Positions 32,065 to 34,297 of a stretch of DNA of 34,297 nucleotides are shown piece after piece (position 1 is the first letter of the stretch; every line of letters starts with the position of its first letter). Source of the DNA: Burkholderiales bacterium 67-32 (GTDB taxonomy: Bacteria > Pseudomonadota > Gammaproteobacteria > Burkholderiales > Burkholderiaceae_B); assembly GCA_001898625.1 (NCBI GenBank), contig MKUP01000029.1, forward strand, positions 1-34,297. The letters run 5' to 3'. The notes under the pieces are model-generated. The model worked only from the letters and a program-made list of their open reading frames with translations. It made no database searches and had not been told where the DNA came from. The position numbers were made by a program, and so were the translations under genes.

Positions 32065-32487
32065 ATGAACGAAGGTTTGGGTGATTGGATGACGGTTGGC
32101 AGGCTGGCGAAGGTCGCTGGCGTCGGCGTGGAGACAATCCGCTACTACCAGGGACGCGGCCTGTTGCCGATCCCGAAGAACGCCGGCAGCTTCCGGCGCT
32201 ACCCCGCTTCGATGATCCAGCGGATCGGCTTCATCAAGCGCGCTCAGAGCCTTGGGTTCTCGCTGGACGAGGTGAAGTCGCTCTTGGATCTGGAGGATGG
32301 GCGGAATCGCCGGGCTATTCAGACGGTGACACGGCGGCGCCTTGACCAGATCGATGAGAAGGTTGGCGACCTTCAGCGCATGCGAGGCGCTCTGAGAGAC
32401 ATGCTGGAGAGGTGCGAAGACACGGGAGAGGCGCTTCCTTGCCCTATCATTGCTGCGCTCATGGGGCCTTTGAATACGTCCGAATGA
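32065..32487 (+). CDS. MerR-family metal sensor, MerR/PbrR-like, lacking the dimer-helix Cys
   Basis: A 140-residue MerR-family activator. DNA-binding region: MTVGRLAKVAGVGVETIRYYQGRGLLP...FRRYP; then the dimerisation helix. With ATG 32065 as start, cysteines fall at residues 117 and 126 (LERCEDTGEALPCPII), the very positions used by mercury MerR, but residue 82 is Arg, not Cys (LEDGRNR). Loss of this third ligand recalls CueR-type sensors of monovalent Cu/Ag/Au, where Ser takes that place. It is divergent from the exported-protein gene and likely acts on the dyad at 31411-31430. An upstream GTG (32053) is a less likely start. Confidence 0.85.
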   Translation: MNEGLGDWMTVGRLAKVAGVGVETIRYYQGRGLLPIPKNAGSFRRYPASMIQRIGFIKRAQSLGFSLDEVKSLLDLEDGRNRRAIQTVTRRRLDQIDEKVGDLQRMRGALRDMLERCEDTGEALPCPIIAALMGPLNTSE

Positions 32488-32721
32488 TTGCGCGCTGTGA
32501 GGAACAGACGAGACCCAAGGAAAGCGAACGAGGCCTGTCGCACTTCGTTGGTAATGGTCGTGCGGACTGTTCGCTGCACAAAAATGCCGAATGAATTTTC
32601 AGCAATCTCACGGCCGACTTAGACGACGTGAACTGCGGCGGTCGGCGTAGCGGATACATCGCCCTACGTCGACCCTGCCGGCGCGATCCACTCAGTCGAC
32701 TGTCAATCTCACAAGTCCCGC

Positions 32722-33025
32722 CTATTCTCGCTCAAGGATACGCGCACCGGGCCCCTGGCCCGCGAGTATGTCGCCCGGATTACGCAACGGGCACTCTTTG
32801 AGAGAGAGACAACCGCACCCGATACATCCCCCGAGTTCGTCCCGCAGCCGCATCAACTGCGTAATGCGGTCGTCAAGGTCTTCACGCCACCTAGACGCCA
32901 CACGGCGCCAATGCGCAGCAGTCAGATGAACGCCCGGCTGATACTGCCCGAGAGCGTCGAGCACTTCGTCCAGCGATAGTCCGGCCCGCTGCGCGACTTT
33001 GACGATGGCCAGATACCTCAAGATA
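32722..33025 (-). pseudogene. soxR: soxR remnant lacking the DNA-binding domain
   Basis: The C-terminal two-thirds of the redox sensor SoxR: ILRYLAIVKVAQRAGLSLDEV, the dimer helix, and the intact [2Fe-2S] cluster motif CIGCGCLSLKECPLRNP (Cys-x2-Cys-x-Cys-x5-Cys, about 32791-32837), ending PGARILERE. The resemblance stops near 33025, and the winged-helix part of about 50 residues is missing. The frame stays open to an ATG at 33168, but that stretch is the reverse strand of the small membrane gene, not SoxR. It cannot bind DNA as SoxR does; a fusion polypeptide could still be made. Confidence 0.85.
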
Positions 33026-33202
33026 TGGGGCGCGGTGCTGGGGGCACTGATCATGGCGTGCGCCGGTGCGACGGTGCTACTCAACGGCGAGCCCGGCCGC
33101 GTGCTGGCGCCCTCGATCGTGCTGGCAATGTGTGTGCTCGCCGGCCTGCTGCACGATGGCGCCCGCACCGTTGGATCCGTTCAGGAGGAAGCTCGACCAT
33201 GA
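33005..33202 (+). CDS. Small membrane protein, possibly 5'-truncated
   Basis: A 65-residue protein with two hydrophobic segments (IWGAVLGALIMACAGATVLL and VLAPSIVLAMCVLAGLL). Not recognised. Its ATG lies inside the edge of the soxR remnant and has no good ribosome site, so its original 5' end and promoter may have been removed by the same rearrangement. Its TGA overlaps the next ATG (33199-33202), which suggests it belonged to an operon with the genes after it. Confidence 0.5.
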   Translation: MARYLKIWGAVLGALIMACAGATVLLNGEPGRVLAPSIVLAMCVLAGLLHDGARTVGSVQEEARP

Positions 33203-33279
33203 ACGAGCGCAGCCCGCGCATCGCGGCAATCGCATTTCTGCGCAGCCGGCACACTCCGCCAGGGGGAGCCATCCGGTGA
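33199..33279 (+). CDS. Very short ORF (26 residues), possible leader/coupling peptide
   Basis: ATG 33199 has a strong AGGAGGAA ribosome site (33183-33190) with 8-base spacing. It encodes 26 residues, rich in Arg and Pro, and its stop overlaps the GTG start of the next gene (GTGA at 33276-33279). It looks like a translated spacer coupling the small membrane protein to the NAD(P)-binding protein. It may instead be the start of a longer protein whose frame was lost. Confidence 0.4.
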   Translation: MNERSPRIAAIAFLRSRHTPPGGAIR

Positions 33280-34187
33280 CCCGGTTGCTTTCTCCGTGCC
33301 TGCTGGTTGCCGGTGCCCATGATCCGCTCGGCCGGCGCGTCGTCGAACTGCTGCTGCGCCGCGATGAAACGGAGGTCATCGCCACCAGCCGCCAACCAGT
33401 GCACCTTGTGGATCTGGCTGCCCGTGGGGCGCGTATTCGCGGCGCGGATCCCGACGATGCAGCGTCCCTGGATGCCGCCTTCACCGGCGCACACCGCCTG
33501 CTGCTCCTGCCGGGCGCTGCCGACGGCTCGTGGTCGCGGCGTCGCCAACTGCAGGCCATGATCGATGCCGCAGCGCGCGTCGGCGTCCGCACCGTGGTGT
33601 ACGCGGCCCAGATCGAAGTGTTCGACCCCTCGCTGATGACTGTAGCGCGGGAATGCGAGACGGTGGCACAGGCATGCGAGGCTCGCAACCTAGCCTTGTC
33701 AGTCTTGCGGGTGAGTTGGCCTATGGAGCGATTGTTTCCGCGGATCATCCTGGCGCTTCGGTGCGGGAAATGGTTTAGCTCAGCGCCGCAAGGCAGACTG
33801 CCTTACGTGGCGGGCGAGGACGTGGCGCGCACCGCTGCGGCGGTACTGCGGGCGGACCCTGTTCCGCCCGGAGAGCTGGCGATCACCGGCCCGCAGGCTC
33901 TCACCGCCGAGGCGCTGGTGAACAGCATCAATATCATCTTCGGAGCCAGCATCGACCTGGTGCCCGTCAGTGAGGAAGCCCTGGCGCTGCATCTGCAGGT
34001 CTCGGGCTTTCCGAAATCCACGGTGCGAGAGGCGCTGATCATCGAAGAGGTGTCCAAACGCGGGCTGGCGCCGTTCTCCGACGGTGTCATCGAGCAGATG
34101 ACCGGTCAGCCGCCGCGCAGCATCGAGGCGGTGCTGGTCGAACACCGCCTCGATTTGCTGTTGTCCACCAGCACCCCCCGGCTTTGA
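33276..34187 (+). CDS. NmrA-like / NAD(P)-binding SDR-type protein
   Basis: A 303-residue atypical short-chain dehydrogenase of the NmrA/SDRa5 type. The N-terminal Rossmann start LLVAGAHDPLGRRVVELLL is followed by VIATSRQP, GADPDDAASLDAAFTGAHRLLLLPG and GVRTVVYAAQIEVF, the usual layout of NAD(P)H:quinone-reductase-like proteins of this group. GTG 33276 is chosen because GGGGGAG lies 7 bases upstream and the Rossmann fold starts right after; the frame is open further left without coding features. The classical YxxxK is not seen, as usual in NmrA-like members. Genes of this kind are often SoxR targets, which fits the soxR remnant next door. Confidence 0.8.
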   Translation: MTRLLSPCLLVAGAHDPLGRRVVELLLRRDETEVIATSRQPVHLVDLAARGARIRGADPDDAASLDAAFTGAHRLLLLPGAADGSWSRRRQLQAMIDAAARVGVRTVVYAAQIEVFDPSLMTVARECETVAQACEARNLALSVLRVSWPMERLFPRIILALRCGKWFSSAPQGRLPYVAGEDVARTAAAVLRADPVPPGELAITGPQALTAEALVNSINIIFGASIDLVPVSEEALALHLQVSGFPKSTVREALIIEEVSKRGLAPFSDGVIEQMTGQPPRSIEAVLVEHRLDLLLSTSTPRL

Positions 34188-34190
34188 GAC

Positions 34191-34209
34191 GAGTCGACTT
34201 CTTCGACTC
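34191..34209. terminator. Hairpin just after the NAD(P)-binding gene
   Basis: GAGTCGA-CTTCT-TCGACTC forms a perfect 7-bp stem with a 5-base loop, 3 bases after the stop codon. No T-run follows, so it is at best a weak or Rho-assisted terminator, or an mRNA-end stabiliser. Confidence 0.5.
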
Positions 34210-34297
34210 TAGAGGCTGCAGGCGTGCTTGCTGCAGTACATGATCCACGCCGAGACGATGATGAAACAACGATCTGTACGAACAGCCACCCCGACGA

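Noticed and set aside
32583-32700. AT-rich element and partial inverted repeats after the MerR gene, considered as a transposon end or terminator
   Set aside because: No recognisable Tn3- or IS-type terminal repeat, no target duplication and no clean stem with a T-run.
1-34297. CRISPR arrays, tRNA or rRNA genes, insertion sequences
   Set aside because: None seen: no regular spacer repeats, no tRNA-like cloverleaf or transposase motifs were found in either strand.

Overview
The window is GC-rich bacterial DNA, most like a proteobacterium. I would guess Burkholderiales or a related group from the CopRS/CopA arrangement, FNR/ANR-type sites and codon use; the sequence alone does not fix the genus. 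No rRNA, tRNA, CRISPR array, insertion sequence or replication origin was recognised.

Layout. (1) 1-2575: a copper resistance locus. The start of a CopA-type multicopper oxidase (minus strand, running off the left edge) is divergent from a CopR/CopS two-component system, with a perfect palindrome between them. (2) 2576-3209: a regulatory region with overlapping palindromes and a perfect FNR/ANR box, spaced correctly from a -10 element. (3) 3210-13362, mostly plus strand: a DUF2933 membrane protein, a CopZ-like copper chaperone, a DUF3141 hydrolase with a Cys nucleophile, acetate kinase, a MerR regulator, a cyclopropane-fatty-acid synthase, a divergent phosphoketolase, and a TetR/SDR divergent pair. 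(4) 31921-13371, all minus strand: a compact run with many 4-base ATGA overlaps. In transcription order it holds an exported His-rich protein, a Met-rich exported protein, a second DUF2933 protein, an ICMT-like membrane methyltransferase, PPK2, a P1B-type ATPase with a CPD motif, an MFS transporter, LemA, two TPM-domain proteins, a beta-CASP metallo-hydrolase, AMP phosphorylase, an archaeal-like PRPP synthetase, a DUF6629 protein, a small unknown protein, a D-2-hydroxyacid dehydrogenase, a UbiB-like kinase, a type II (archaeal-type) GAPDH and an MgtC/DUF4010 membrane protein. (5) 32065-34297: a divergent MerR regulator, a decapitated soxR remnant, and a coupled set of two small ORFs plus an NAD(P)-binding protein.

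How it may work together (inference). The two arms converge near 13365. Each starts from an inward-facing class II FNR promoter with identical geometry (box 2962-2975 with -10 at 2998-3003; box 31980-31993 with -10 at 31952-31957). Related MerR-like dyads lie near both. The enzymes suggest an oxygen-limitation and metal-stress programme: phosphoketolase makes acetyl phosphate, acetate kinase turns it into ATP, PPK2 links polyphosphate and nucleotides, AMP phosphorylase and PRPP synthetase act on AMP and pentose phosphates, and a D-lactate-type dehydrogenase could reoxidise NADH. CFA synthase, LemA/TPM, UbiB-like and ICMT-like proteins would act on the envelope or quinones, and the copper genes would handle Cu(I), which is more toxic at low oxygen. 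Individual families are known; the arrangement as one convergent regulon is the main thing to test.
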